NCBI RefSeq assembly: GCF_963676665.1
Contig: NZ_OY781378.1
Location: 1,084,001-1,148,000 of the forward strand
Origin: an uncultured Tolumonas sp.
Lineage (GTDB): Bacteria > Pseudomonadota > Gammaproteobacteria > Enterobacterales > Aeromonadaceae
DNA: 64,000 bases
Direction: 5' to 3'
Shown here: one piece after another, positions 1 through 9,213 of the stretch
Numbering within the stretch: position 1 is the first letter of the stretch
Layout of the letters: each line of letters begins with the position of its first letter
Position numbers and translations under genes: made by a program
The notes under the pieces: model-generated
Seen by the model: only the letters and a program-made list of their open reading frames with translations
Database searches by the model: none
Told to the model about the DNA's origin: nothing

Positions 1-1632
1 GTGACGGTGTCTGCGGAAGGGGCGGATGCCACTGTGTACGAACACGGGCTGTTAACGGTACCGGATACCAGCGAAACCGACGGTGGCAGCTTCCAGGTCT
101 TTGCCAGTGATGGCATCAAGGAAGTGGTGATTGGTGGCACGACCTTCAGTCTGGCACAGTTACAGGATGCCGGCTATCTGGCGGCGCACACGGTGAATAC
201 CGGGGAAGGGACGTTAACCCTTACCGGTTACAGCAGTAGCGATGACCAGAGTGCGACCATTACCTACAGCTACACCTTGGATGCAGCCCAACAGCATGGT
301 CTGCCAGGCAGTGCCACTGACAGCACGCTGACCGACAGTGTTGGCGTGACGGTGAATGGCGTGGGCGGCAGCAGCGATAGTGCCAACTTAAGCATCAGCA
401 TTATTGATGATGTCCCAACCTTTACTCATATAGATAATGCTATTGCGGCTAATGCCACAGGAACTTTGATTGGCGCTCATGATATTACACTCGGTGCTGA
501 TGGAGAGGGCGTGATTAATATATCAGCTCTGACTACGATCAGTGGGTTGAACTATTCAACACCAGTACATAACAGTGATGGCTCAACGGTGATTACTGCA
601 GGAACTGGAACAAGTACTACTGGTTTCTTCAGTCTGACCATCAATCCGGATGGAGAATATTTATTTAATCTCTTAGATCCTCGGCCGGATGTAACGAAAA
701 TTGCTGATTTCGGGAGTATCACTGGTGGTGCAGGAGTGACTTCTCTGACCTTGAATTCAGGGCTTGATGCGATCACCTTTACTGGCGATGGTGGTGATAA
801 AATTAAACCAACCAGTGCAGGCTTTGGTGTAAACGATGGTAACTTGGATCCGGGTGATGATTTCCATGTAAGTTTTGCTGGAAATTTGGTTGATAGCGTT
901 ACCTTTACGATCAATCAGGAATCCAGCACACCGTTTAAACTCCAGTGGCAGACCGATACAGATGCTACTTGGCATGAGGTTACATATGCTGCTGATGGTA
1001 ATTTAACTATTGATCCAAGCACTGACTTCTCGACTATTTACTTCGAGGTTTTGGATGGCAAGGCAAAGGTAGACCAGTTCAGTTATAGCCAGAATCTGTT
1101 ACCAGAAAATCAGGTACTGCAATTTAGCGTTTCCGCTACTGATGGTGATCACGATCTCACGTCACCACAGATTTTGAATGTTGAATTGTTGGGCGGAGCC
1201 ATTGGCGCAGATATCCTTGGTACCAACGGTGATGATGCCATCATGGGAACAGCTTCTGGTGAACACATTACTGGCGGTCTAGGTAATGACATATTAACTG
1301 GCGGTGATGGAGCTGATACATTTGTATGGACTGCAGCTGATGTTGCTGGAGACCATTACAAAGACACCATTACTGATTTTTCAATAAATACAGTTAATGG
1401 TGACAAGCTTGATTTATCGGCAGTGCTTAATGGAGATACCGATACTAATTTAGATAATTATTTACAATTCTCTAAAGACAGTGCTGGTGATGCTGTAATT
1501 TCGGTACATAAAGATGGAGACCTAACCTCAACTCCAGATATGACGATAGTTGTTGAGGGTCATGGTGCGACAGATGCTGATTTGACAGCTTTGCAAACAT
1601 ATTTATTATCACAGGATGGCTTGATCCACTAA
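1..1632 (+). CDS. C-terminal part of a type I-secreted RTX adhesin (5' truncated)
   Basis: This is the C-terminal 543 residues of a large repeat-containing surface or secreted adhesin; the reading frame is open to the window edge, so the real start lies upstream. Residues about 1-138 look like one T1SS-143-type repeat, ending in the typical SIIDDVPTF boundary. A unique domain follows. Residues about 400-445 carry an RTX-like calcium-binding block (GGLGNDILTGGDGADTF) that leads into the VCA0849-type C-terminal secretion signal. Such proteins leave the cell through an ABC/MFP/TolC type I secretion system, which is not in this window. The first ~420 bases are more GC-rich and use different codons from the rest, as expected of a recombining repeat array. 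Family assignment is from memory of these motifs and is fairly sure; adhesive function is inferred. Confidence 0.85.
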   Translation: MTVSAEGADATVYEHGLLTVPDTSETDGGSFQVFASDGIKEVVIGGTTFSLAQLQDAGYLAAHTVNTGEGTLTLTGYSSSDDQSATITYSYTLDAAQQHGLPGSATDSTLTDSVGVTVNGVGGSSDSANLSISIIDDVPTFTHIDNAIAANATGTLIGAHDITLGADGEGVINISALTTISGLNYSTPVHNSDGSTVITAGTGTSTTGFFSLTINPDGEYLFNLLDPRPDVTKIADFGSITGGAGVTSLTLNSGLDAITFTGDGGDKIKPTSAGFGVNDGNLDPGDDFHVSFAGNLVDSVTFTINQESSTPFKLQWQTDTDATWHEVTYAADGNLTIDPSTDFSTIYFEVLDGKAKVDQFSYSQNLLPENQVLQFSVSATDGDHDLTSPQILNVELLGGAIGADILGTNGDDAIMGTASGEHITGGLGNDILTGGDGADTFVWTAADVAGDHYKDTITDFSINTVNGDKLDLSAVLNGDTDTNLDNYLQFSKDSAGDAVISVHKDGDLTSTPDMTIVVEGHGATDADLTALQTYLLSQDGLIH

Positions 1633-1687
1633 CGGAAGACAGGGGAACAGTTATACTGTTCCCCTCTATTTAGCTGAGTAACACAAA

Positions 1688-2296
1688 ATGATTAACTGGA
1701 TTTCTGTGGATGATGTGCTTTACCAGTGGAACGGACAAGAAATAGTCTGTGAGACTGGTGTTGGCTATTCAACCCATCTGGATGATCACCAGCTCGATGG
1801 CCTTGAAATAACAGACTCTAGTGGCAATGTAACTGGTCAATTGTTTGTTGATTTTTCGGCCGGAACTATTGCGTATGAGCCTTTTGATGAAACACATGCG
1901 GACGGCTCTATTCTCTATTCGCTCGATGGTCTGGAAATTACAATAGCGTTATCACAATTACCTGAAGTGGCAACCTTACATGATGTCATTGCAATAGATG
2001 ATGATATGGACTTATGGTCATCTATCGCCAATGTATCGCAAGTGCATACTGATGCTGTTCATTCTTATATTAATGAACACACCACGGCGTTTACTTACCT
2101 CGATCATCAAACAGTGTTAGATGTTAGTGATAACTCATTAGACCTGACATTACAAAATATTGATGGCACAGCACCATTAATTGTGGAAAGAGCAGACTCG
2201 AACAGTTTATACGATTTGAGTGAAATGAATATTAATACTGGCGGTGTTGATCCGTTGGATAGTTTATATTTCTATAATGCGGGGCAGGGTAGTTAA
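1688..2296 (+). CDS. acidic protein of unknown function downstream of the adhesin
   Basis: I do not recognise this 202-residue protein. It is strongly acidic, rich in Asp, Thr and Ser, and has no signal peptide, membrane segment or Cys. It follows the adhesin gene by 55 bases on the same strand, so it may be cotranscribed. Its style (alternating polar strands, few Lys or Arg) resembles beta-rich domains of secreted RTX proteins. It could be a detached adhesin module or a secreted accessory protein. Function is unassigned. Confidence 0.6.
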   Translation: MINWISVDDVLYQWNGQEIVCETGVGYSTHLDDHQLDGLEITDSSGNVTGQLFVDFSAGTIAYEPFDETHADGSILYSLDGLEITIALSQLPEVATLHDVIAIDDDMDLWSSIANVSQVHTDAVHSYINEHTTAFTYLDHQTVLDVSDNSLDLTLQNIDGTAPLIVERADSNSLYDLSEMNINTGGVDPLDSLYFYNAGQGS

Positions 2297-2325
2297 TTAT
2301 TTTTAATAACAATGAGTTAAATAAA

Positions 2326-2349
2326 GAGCTTACTTTATTAAGTAAGCTC
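2326..2349 (-). terminator. Rho-independent terminator of ribA
   Basis: A perfect 10-bp stem (GAGCTTACTT / AAGTAAGCTC) with a 4-base loop lies between the convergent acidic unknown and ribA. On the minus strand it is followed by TTTATTT, so it suits ribA; it may also act on the plus strand. Confidence 0.75.
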
Positions 2350-2373
2350 AGTGTCATTGAGTTTTAATTAAAA

Positions 2374-2967
2374 TTAATCATGCAACATGTGGCCTAATTT
2401 GCCGGCTTTGGTTGACAGATAAAATTCATTAAAAGGGTTTTTCCCTTCTTCCAAAGGAACGCGTTCTGCAACAGGAATACCGTGCTGTTCCATTGCTTTG
2501 ATCTTTCTTGGATTATTGGTCATCAGACGCAACGATTTCACATTAAGCAATGTCAGCATATCAGCACAAATGGTGTAATCGCGTAAGTCGGGTGCAAAAC
2601 CTAATGCCACATTAGCTTCTACGGTATCCGCGCCTTGATCTTGCAGGTGGTAGGCATGGATCTTATTTAATAAACCAATACCACGACCTTCCTGACGAAC
2701 GTAAAGTAAAACACCGCGTCCTTCGGTAGCAATGCGCTGAAGTGCGGCTTGTAACTGGAATCCACAATCACACCGTAAACTAAATAAGGCATCACCGGTC
2801 AGACATTCAGAATGAATACGTGCTAAGACGGGATCGGCTGTCGTGATGTCGCCCATTGATAACGCAACATGATCTTTACCAGTAGCCTCTTCTTTGAATC
2901 CGGTCATAGTAAAGACACCCCAAGGGGTAGGTAATTCGGCACTAGCGACCAGAGAAACACTACTCAT
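2374..2967 (-). CDS. ribA: GTP cyclohydrolase II
   Basis: RibA opens the riboflavin pathway by converting GTP to 2,5-diamino-6-ribosylamino-4-pyrimidinone 5'-phosphate, with formate and pyrophosphate released. The zinc-binding motif [15 protein letters not shown] is intact (Cys55, Cys66, Cys68). The [12 protein letters not shown] segment and the nucleotide-binding MTNNPRKI segment are also present. An upstream in-frame Met exists at 3036, but the ATG at 2967 has a good ribosome site (AGAGGA) and gives 197 residues, matching the family (196 in E. coli). It is a stand-alone RibA, not fused to RibB. No FMN-riboswitch-like leader is evident. Confidence 0.96.
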   Translation of the reverse strand: MSSVSLVASAELPTPWGVFTMTGFKEEATGKDHVALSMGDITTADPVLARIHSECLTGDALFSLRCDCGFQLQAALQRIATEGRGVLLYVRQEGRGIGLLNKIHAYHLQDQGADTVEANVALGFAPDLRDYTICADMLTLLNVKSLRLMTNNPRKIKAMEQHGIPVAERVPLEEGKNPFNEFYLSTKAGKLGHMLHD

Positions 2968-3162
2968 GGATTTCCTCTCTGCTTCATATAGGTTCTGCCC
3001 GATTGTGACGATTGTTGTCCATGCTGGCAACTGCAATTAAGAATAATTCAATTTGTTGCAGTTTATCTTTCGAAAAGATGAACCTGTTTTTTTATTGGAG
3101 ATGTAAAATTAATATAAGAAGTGTATAAAAGCGGCAGTATCTTTATGAGGCTCAGGTGAACC

Positions 3163-3477
3163 ATGAAAAAATTAGTTTCTAGTTTGGTCGTTCTCTTATC
3201 ACTGACCATATCAGGTTACGCTTGGGCAGACGGTTCTTTTCGTTGTGGTAATGCGCTGATTTCTGTTGGTGATCCTTCCGCTATATTACTCATCAAATGT
3301 GGTCGACCTTTAACTATCGACGATACTACTCGTGTAGTGGTCGATGAGTACGGTCATAGACAAATTATTCGGACTGGTGAAGTTTGGACTATGTATATGG
3401 GGCATGATCACTTCATACAACTCGTGACAGTCGAACGTGGTGTGATCACAAACATTGTTGATGGGCCTCGAGGTTAG
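3163..3477 (+). CDS. DUF2845 periplasmic protein
   Basis: A 104-residue exported protein. It has a clear signal peptide (MKKLVSSLVVLLSLTISGYAWA, cleavage near residue 22) and two Cys in the mature part (FRCGN and IKCGRP) that could form a disulphide. The pattern of FRCGN, a short spacer, KCG-P and then a WxY strand is that of the DUF2845 family, whose function is unknown. Its stop codon overlaps the end of the convergent gene by 4 bases. Confidence 0.75.
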   Translation: MKKLVSSLVVLLSLTISGYAWADGSFRCGNALISVGDPSAILLIKCGRPLTIDDTTRVVVDEYGHRQIIRTGEVWTMYMGHDHFIQLVTVERGVITNIVDGPRG

Positions 3478-3695
3478 TTAGTGATCATGGTTTTTAATGA
3501 GCTCAGATTACGAATTTCTTTGTTGATCTGAGCTAGAACTTTTTTCCACCGTACATTCTCTACATCGTCATAACAGGCTCGTCCGGCATCAAAGTGAAAT
3601 GGGCCGGATTGCTCAATATAAAAAGTTCCCCGATAGTAGCTACGAATGTATCTAGCGATTTGCAACGCCTGATGTTCGCGGAAAGAACGTTTCAT
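3474..3695 (-). CDS. small basic hypothetical protein
   Basis: A 73-residue protein of unknown function. I chose the ATG at 3695 because GGAG sits about 9 bases upstream; an in-frame Met at 3734 would add 13 residues but lacks a ribosome site. The N-terminal half is basic and aromatic (RSFREHQALQIARYIRSYYRG), and the C-terminal part is a predicted helix. There is no signal peptide. Convergent overlap with the DUF2845 gene and a plausible ribosome site support it as real, but I do not recognise the family. Confidence 0.5.
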   Translation of the reverse strand: MKRSFREHQALQIARYIRSYYRGTFYIEQSGPFHFDAGRACYDDVENVRWKKVLAQINKEIRNLSSLKTMITN

Positions 3696-3937
3696 GAAAT
3701 AACTCCAATAGGTTAGATACCCTAATGGTTTCATTTGCTTATTACTTTTTTGTTACATAAAAGTAATAAATTTATGAAGCGTAGTCGATCTTGAAAATAT
3801 GATGAAAAGTCGCACTATTGCGGCTTCGCGAGAGCCTGTTTTTCACGATTTTTTTCACCTTTTTCTTCCGTCAAGACTTTCGGATGAACATCTTTCTGTC
3901 ATAATGCGCCGCGTCTATCCACTGATGATTAATATAT

Positions 3938-5416
3938 ATGCTGGAAATGTTTAATGGGCTCAGCTTTGAACTGGGTCTGGGTTTAGCGTTGGCATTAACG
4001 TTTGTTATTGCTTATGAATTTATCAATGGTTTCCATGACACAGCGAATGCTGTGGCAACGGTTATTTATACCAAAGCAATGCCACCCCATATGGCTGTGG
4101 TTGCATCCGGTATTTTTAACTGTGCCGGTGTATTAGCCGGTGGTTTGGGTGTGGCGTATGCCATTGTTCACTTGTTACCGGTGGATCTGCTACTAAATGT
4201 GGCATCTGCTCACGGTCTGGTGATGGTATTTGCATTACTGAGTTCAGCCATATTGTGGAACTTGGGTACTTGGTATTTAGGTATTCCAGCATCAAGTTCG
4301 CATACCTTAATTGGTGCAATATTGGGTGTTGGCTTAGCTAACTCACTGATGACCGGTGTTGAAATCAGTAAAGGTATCAATATACAAAAAGCCATTGATA
4401 TCATGTTGTCTCTCATCATATCGCCAATTGTCGGTTTAGTTATTGCTGGCGGTTTGCTGCTTTTGATGAAAAAACGCTTTACGAGCTCGAAAATTCACAA
4501 GACACCAGAAGAACGTCAGACCTGGGATGGTAAAAAACGCCCACCTTTCTGGACTCGTTTTACGCTGATTGCTTCAGCCATGGGTGTGAGCTTTGTGCAC
4601 GGCTCCAATGATGGTCAGAAAGGTATTGGTCTGATTATGTTGGTTCTGATCGGCATTGTACCGGGTCAGTTCGTGTTGAATATGGAAAGCACCAGTTATC
4701 AGATCGGGCGAACCAAAGATGCTGCGATCCATATGGGTGATTTCTATCAGCGTAATAGTGCTTATTTGAATCAAATGATTGATTTAAATAAAGTGCCAAA
4801 TGCGGATATGCCACAGGTATTTAAATGCGACTCTAAGGACTCAATGTCATCGATCGCGACTGTTGCTAGTTTGCTGAATACGACTGAACACTACAATCAG
4901 CTGGATGTTGAAAAACGCCGAGAAGTTCGTCGTCTGTTGTTATGTCTGGATGATACCGCTAAAAAAGTCAGTAAATTGCCTGGTATTCCAGCGTCTGAAA
5001 TTTCTGATTTGAACAAACTGCGTAAAGACCTGACGTTGACCACTGAATATGCGCCGATGTGGGTTATTTTTGCGGTAGCGTTAGCACTGGGTGGTGGCAC
5101 AATGATTGGCTGGCGCCGTATCGTTCAAACCGTTGGTGAAAAAATCGGCCAGAAAGGCATGACGTATTCCCAAGGTATGGCAGCACAGATCACCGCCGCG
5201 GTTGCCATCGGGATCGCCAGTATGAGTGGTCTGCCGGTATCTACTACGCATGTTTTATCATCGGCGGTAGCGGGAACTATGCTGGCTAACCGTACCGGTT
5301 TGCAGTCCAGTACCGTAAAAAATATTGCTTTGGCTTGGGTTCTGACGTTGCCGGTAACGATTGCATTGTCAGCTGGGTTATTTTGGTTTGGAACTATTAT
5401 CTTTGTGAATGGTTAA
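3938..5416 (+). CDS. pitA: Pit-family inorganic phosphate (metal-phosphate) transporter
   Basis: A 492-residue inner-membrane, proton-coupled low-affinity phosphate importer that moves phosphate as a neutral metal complex. The N-terminal half carries the signature FINGFHDTANAVATVIYTK and the C-terminal half the second Pit repeat (GLPVSTTHVLSSAVAGTM). About ten hydrophobic segments flank a long cytoplasmic loop (residues ~185-370). Length and architecture match E. coli PitA (499). A terminator follows directly. One CTGTCAT heptamer lies ~40 bases upstream, but it is not a full Pho box. PitA versus its paralogue PitB cannot be separated here. Confidence 0.9.
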   Translation: MLEMFNGLSFELGLGLALALTFVIAYEFINGFHDTANAVATVIYTKAMPPHMAVVASGIFNCAGVLAGGLGVAYAIVHLLPVDLLLNVASAHGLVMVFALLSSAILWNLGTWYLGIPASSSHTLIGAILGVGLANSLMTGVEISKGINIQKAIDIMLSLIISPIVGLVIAGGLLLLMKKRFTSSKIHKTPEERQTWDGKKRPPFWTRFTLIASAMGVSFVHGSNDGQKGIGLIMLVLIGIVPGQFVLNMESTSYQIGRTKDAAIHMGDFYQRNSAYLNQMIDLNKVPNADMPQVFKCDSKDSMSSIATVASLLNTTEHYNQLDVEKRREVRRLLLCLDDTAKKVSKLPGIPASEISDLNKLRKDLTLTTEYAPMWVIFAVALALGGGTMIGWRRIVQTVGEKIGQKGMTYSQGMAAQITAAVAIGIASMSGLPVSTTHVLSSAVAGTMLANRTGLQSSTVKNIALAWVLTLPVTIALSAGLFWFGTIIFVNG

Positions 5417-5439
5417 AACCAGCATTTAATATTTTAGCT

Positions 5440-5466
5440 AAAAGGCCAGCAATTGCTGGCCTTTTT
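5440..5466 (+). terminator. Rho-independent terminator after pitA
   Basis: AAAGGCCAGC-AATT-GCTGGCCTTT forms a near-perfect GC-rich hairpin followed by T residues. It lies between the convergent pitA and GNAT genes and may serve both strands. Confidence 0.85.
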
Positions 5467-5957
5467 CATATTTGTTTAAGCATATAACATGCGCCTGCAC
5501 CATACTGCGCTTCATCAATGACATAGTTATGAGATTTAAACCCATGTCGCTGCCAGTAACCAACGGCTTGCTGAAGGGAGACCAGTGATAGTTCTCGATA
5601 GCCCTGTTGTTTAGCCCATTGTTGAAGATATTTCAGCGTTTGGCTGCCAATTTGTTTACCTGCATGTATTGGTGCGATAGCCATATCGTGGATATAGAGT
5701 AATTCTGATTGCTGAGGTTTAGGATAAATTGTATGCAAACTAGCCGGGTATCGGTGCCATGGATGTGCTAAACAATAGCCTGTTACATTATGTTGTTGAT
5801 CTGTGATCACTAGGCAAGTTTGTGGGCCAAGGTGCATTTTTGATCGGAGTACTGTTTCTGTTTCGGGTGTTATATCAGGATAAACGCGAGCCTGTATGCT
5901 AAGAATGGAAGGCCAGTCAGTATCGTTAATAGCGCGGATAATCATAGAAAACATCAT
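5466..5957 (-). CDS. GNAT-family N-acetyltransferase
   Basis: A 163-residue acetyl-CoA-dependent acyltransferase. The order of secondary-structure motifs fits GNAT: an N-terminal IIRAINDTDWPSI strand-helix, the central LLYIHDMAIAP strand, an acetyl-CoA loop variant (HAGKQIGSQTLKYL, Q/R-x-x-G-x-G/A-like) and a C-terminal AVGYWQRHGFKSHNY motif. The substrate is unknown. The start is uncertain because no clear ribosome site precedes either 5957 or the internal Met at 5945. It is divergent from the Nudix gene. Confidence 0.8.
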   Translation of the reverse strand: MMFSMIIRAINDTDWPSILSIQARVYPDITPETETVLRSKMHLGPQTCLVITDQQHNVTGYCLAHPWHRYPASLHTIYPKPQQSELLYIHDMAIAPIHAGKQIGSQTLKYLQQWAKQQGYRELSLVSLQQAVGYWQRHGFKSHNYVIDEAQYGAGACYMLKQI

Positions 5958-6004
5958 TATTGAAAGCGTTAGTTTACAATGAATTGATAAAACAGGAGAA
6001 CTAT

Positions 6005-6517
6005 ATGACGGAAGAATGGGTAGATATTGTTGATGCCAGTAACAACGTTATTGATGCTGTTCCTCGTTCCGTGATGCGTCAGCAACGACTGCTGCATCGG
6101 GCTACCTATATTGTCATTGAGAATGCACTGGGCCAGTTGTATGTGCAAAGACGAACGGCTACAAAAGATTATTGCCCATCGATGCTAGATGCTTGCTGTG
6201 GCGGGGTTGTGTCTAAAGGTGAAGAGATCCAAGCGTCAGCATATCGTGAATTAGCAGAAGAAATGGGTATTACAAATGTTCCTCTGAAATTTCATGGCTC
6301 ATTTTTACATCAAGATAACGAATGCAATGTTTGGGGGGCGGTATTCAGTTGTCAGTACGATGGCGAATTAGTCTTGCAACAAGAAGAAGTGGAATATGTA
6401 TTGTTGATGACTACGGATGAAATCCAAATCAGAGCATCAGAATTTACCGCAGATTCTCTGGCCGCCATTCAAATTTGGTTAACTGAAGCTGATAATCAGG
6501 GCCATGATACGTTGTAA
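6005..6517 (+). CDS. yfcD: YfcD-type Nudix hydrolase
   Basis: A 170-residue Nudix protein. The Nudix box is intact: GGVVSKGEEIQASAYRELAE continuing EMGI, matching Gx5Ex7REUxEExGU. The opening TEEWVDIVDASNNVI and the HRATYIVI and VQRRTATKDYCPSMLDA segments closely match E. coli YfcD. That protein resembles isopentenyl-diphosphate isomerase but is not established as one. The ATG at 6005 is chosen because CAGGAGA lies 6-7 bases upstream; an in-frame Met at 5960 has none. It probably hydrolyses a nucleoside-diphosphate-linked substrate; the substrate is unknown. Confidence 0.88.
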   Translation: MTEEWVDIVDASNNVIDAVPRSVMRQQRLLHRATYIVIENALGQLYVQRRTATKDYCPSMLDACCGGVVSKGEEIQASAYRELAEEMGITNVPLKFHGSFLHQDNECNVWGAVFSCQYDGELVLQQEEVEYVLLMTTDEIQIRASEFTADSLAAIQIWLTEADNQGHDTL

Positions 6518-6533
6518 TAACATTCTCAGTTGT

Positions 6534-6560
6534 CGCCATATTCAGGGAAATGGCGTTTAA
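6534..6560 (+). terminator. possible weak terminator after yfcD
   Basis: CGCCAT and ATGGCG (6534-6539 / 6550-6555) form a 6-bp stem followed by TTTAAAA. It is short, so termination may be partial and the kinase gene may be read through. Confidence 0.35.
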
Positions 6561-6601
6561 AATACGTTAAGCTTTACAAGATAAGTTTGATGGAGAGTGA
6601 T

Positions 6602-9154
6602 ATGCAGCGTTTCGCCGATGTGTCAGCCCAAAAATGGGTTTGGCGAGCAATGGTCCGAAGTGCATTAGTACCATTAGTATTGGTAGAAACGGTACTTATT
6701 GCAGTCTATCTGATTAGCAATAATCTCATTCGAGAAGCAAATATTAACTATATCTATCAGCAAGCTGATAAAGAACTCCAGATATCCGCACAGCGTGAGT
6801 CAGAAGTTATTCGGGAACAGCTATTGGCCATTTCTCGCCAAGCAGAAATATATCGAACGGAAACGCAACGAGTTTTGTTGGATAAAAATATTGCTATTCC
6901 CGATACGGAAAAATCTAATTACACAGTATCACCTCAGGGTGTTTTTTACTCAATGAAAGATACGGGTGGTGCGGCTTCTTTTTATTCATCAGCAACACCA
7001 GTAGCACAGCAAGATCATGAAAAGGCACTACGACTCTCACAGTTAGATTCTTTAATGAAAGGAATTAAAGAGAGTAACCCTTTAATTGCAGCGGCCTATT
7101 TTAATAGTTGGGATTCTTATAATCGAATTTATCCATGGTTTAATACCTTAGATCAATATCCGAATGATATGGTGATTCCTGATTATAATTTTTATTATTT
7201 AGCCGATAAGAAAAATGATCCGTTACGTACAGTAGTATGGACAGATGTTTACATTGACCCGGCAGGAAATGGCTGGATGGCATCTTGTATTGCACCTGTA
7301 TATCGACAGGATTTTCTTGAAGGCGTTGTCGGGCTTGATGTTACGGTTGGTTCTATTGTTGAAAAAATTCAACGGCTATCTATCCCTTGGGGGGGGTATG
7401 CTATTTTGGTGAACAGTAATGGTAATATCATGGCTTTGCCTCCAGAAGGAGAAAAGGATTTTGGTTTGCGCGAGTTAACCAACCATAGTTACCAAGAAGC
7501 AATAAAAAAAGAGATATTTAAACCAGAGCAATTTAATCTCTTTTTACGAAAAGATTCGCAAAAAATCGTTTTTGATATTAAAAATAGTTTAAGCGGGAAA
7601 GGTTTCATTACTTTAAATGGTAATAAAAAATTAATGGCGTGGAAGTCGATTCCTGAAACTCGTTGGAAATTGATTACTATCGTAGATGAAAATAAAGTTT
7701 ATAGTGAAACACGAACTTTAGCACAACAATTTGCTCAAATAGGCTATCTGATGATAGGTGGCTTGGTTGTATTTTATATTGTATTCATATTCTTTATTTG
7801 GCTAAGTTCAAGGCGAATGAGCAAAGCTATTTCTGATCCATTATTACACATGAAAGAAATGGTTGATCAGATCAGTCACGAAAAATACCAACTTGATAAA
7901 CCGGCGTTTGCCATTGCTGAATTGCAGGAAACAGCTTTTGCAATTGTAGCCATGGGGGAAAAATTGGATGAGATTACCTGTGATCTGCGGCGAGCAAAAG
8001 AAGATGCCGATGCAGCAAATAAAACCAAAAGTTTATTTTTATCAAGCATGAGTCATGAATTAAGAACTCCACTTAATGCAATTCTTGGCTTTGGGCAATT
8101 ACTCCAAAAAGATAATAATAATTTATCATCAAGGGATCGCCAGGAATATATTGATGAAATCATGACTGCTGGGGATCATTTACTTAAATTGATTGATGAT
8201 GTGTTGAATTTATCACGCATTGAAAATAATATATCTTCACTGAATATCGAGCCCGTTGATGCAATAAAAATTTGTTCTGAATGCAATGAAATGCTTCGAG
8301 CTATCGTTGAAAAAGAACAATTAAATTTATCAGCAGAATTGCCGGCGTCTATGATTATGGTAATGGCTGATAGCACTCGTTTACGCCAAGTAATCATTAA
8401 TCTTATTTCTAATGCGATTAAATATAATCATCCTAATGGCAGTATAAAAATCACAGTAACTGTGAATAAAGATCAATTGCGAATCAGTGTTCATGATACT
8501 GGCAGTGGAATCCCTGAAGATAAACAGAAAGAATTATTTAAACCATTTAGTCGATTAGGTTATGAGACCTCTGGAATAAAAGGAACAGGTATTGGGCTGT
8601 CTATATCAAAACAGCTAATTGAATCTATGCACGGTCGGGTCGGCTTTAGCAGTAAAATTAATGAAGGTTCTGTATTCTGGATTGAGCTACCTTTAGCAAA
8701 TAATTCGGAAATGCCGTTGCCTATTGTTGATTTATCAACTCACTTCGACAATATATCTGATGCTGATATAGTTACAGAACATCATCATTTATTGTGTATT
8801 GGCTGCGATCAAGTATCAGTCAGACAATTAGCCAGATTGTCAACTAAACAGCATCAATATGTGATATCCAGTGCATCAACTGTAGACGAGGGATTCAATA
8901 TACTGTCACAAGTACAACCAGATATTATTTTACTGGATGCTAATATTGAAGACATGGATGCATATGAATTACTTTATCGTTTGCGACAAAATGAATTAAC
9001 GGCTCACACTCCTGTTATTGCTATAACGGATGAAATTATGTCTGTGTTACAAAATGCCACGTCAGAATTATATTTTGACTATGTTCTGATCAAACCAATT
9101 GATATTCAACATACTTGGGCGGTAATTCACAAAATGCTAAATCACGCACCATAA
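6602..9154 (+). CDS. hybrid sensor histidine kinase with periplasmic sensor domain
   Basis: An 850-residue membrane kinase. A TM segment near residues 18-38 and another near 378-400 enclose a ~340-residue periplasmic domain that fits a double-Cache (PDC) sensor (WTDVYIDPAGNGWMAS, VVGLDVTVGSI). A short HAMP-like linker follows, then HisKA with SSMSHELRTPLNA (His485) and a HATPase with N, G1 and G2 boxes (NAIKYN, DTGSGIP, GTGIGLSISKQL). The C-terminal receiver keeps Asp779 (IILLDANIEDMD), Thr and Lys (IKPI), but its metal-binding acidic pair is degenerate (LLCIGCD). The ATG at 6602 has GGAG 6 bases upstream. It is followed 59 bases later by a single-domain response regulator, its likely partner. 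The ligand is unknown. Confidence 0.9.
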   Translation: MQRFADVSAQKWVWRAMVRSALVPLVLVETVLIAVYLISNNLIREANINYIYQQADKELQISAQRESEVIREQLLAISRQAEIYRTETQRVLLDKNIAIPDTEKSNYTVSPQGVFYSMKDTGGAASFYSSATPVAQQDHEKALRLSQLDSLMKGIKESNPLIAAAYFNSWDSYNRIYPWFNTLDQYPNDMVIPDYNFYYLADKKNDPLRTVVWTDVYIDPAGNGWMASCIAPVYRQDFLEGVVGLDVTVGSIVEKIQRLSIPWGGYAILVNSNGNIMALPPEGEKDFGLRELTNHSYQEAIKKEIFKPEQFNLFLRKDSQKIVFDIKNSLSGKGFITLNGNKKLMAWKSIPETRWKLITIVDENKVYSETRTLAQQFAQIGYLMIGGLVVFYIVFIFFIWLSSRRMSKAISDPLLHMKEMVDQISHEKYQLDKPAFAIAELQETAFAIVAMGEKLDEITCDLRRAKEDADAANKTKSLFLSSMSHELRTPLNAILGFGQLLQKDNNNLSSRDRQEYIDEIMTAGDHLLKLIDDVLNLSRIENNISSLNIEPVDAIKICSECNEMLRAIVEKEQLNLSAELPASMIMVMADSTRLRQVIINLISNAIKYNHPNGSIKITVTVNKDQLRISVHDTGSGIPEDKQKELFKPFSRLGYETSGIKGTGIGLSISKQLIESMHGRVGFSSKINEGSVFWIELPLANNSEMPLPIVDLSTHFDNISDADIVTEHHHLLCIGCDQVSVRQLARLSTKQHQYVISSASTVDEGFNILSQVQPDIILLDANIEDMDAYELLYRLRQNELTAHTPVIAITDEIMSVLQNATSELYFDYVLIKPIDIQHTWAVIHKMLNHAP

Positions 9155-9213
9155 GTGCGCTTTAATTGATGTATTATTACGGCATGATTGGATGGAGTGT
9201 AGTTTGAGCCATT

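Noticed and set aside
552-975. Minus-strand reading frames inside the adhesin gene
   Set aside because: They mirror the coding frame of the adhesin and have no ribosome site or recognisable protein.
3885-3905. Pho-box before pitA
   Set aside because: Only one CTGTCAT heptamer is present; the neighbouring unit 11 bases upstream does not match.
5960-6004. Upstream ATG for the Nudix gene
   Set aside because: It would overlap the divergent gene's promoter region and has no ribosome site, whereas ATG 6005 has a strong one and matches YfcD.
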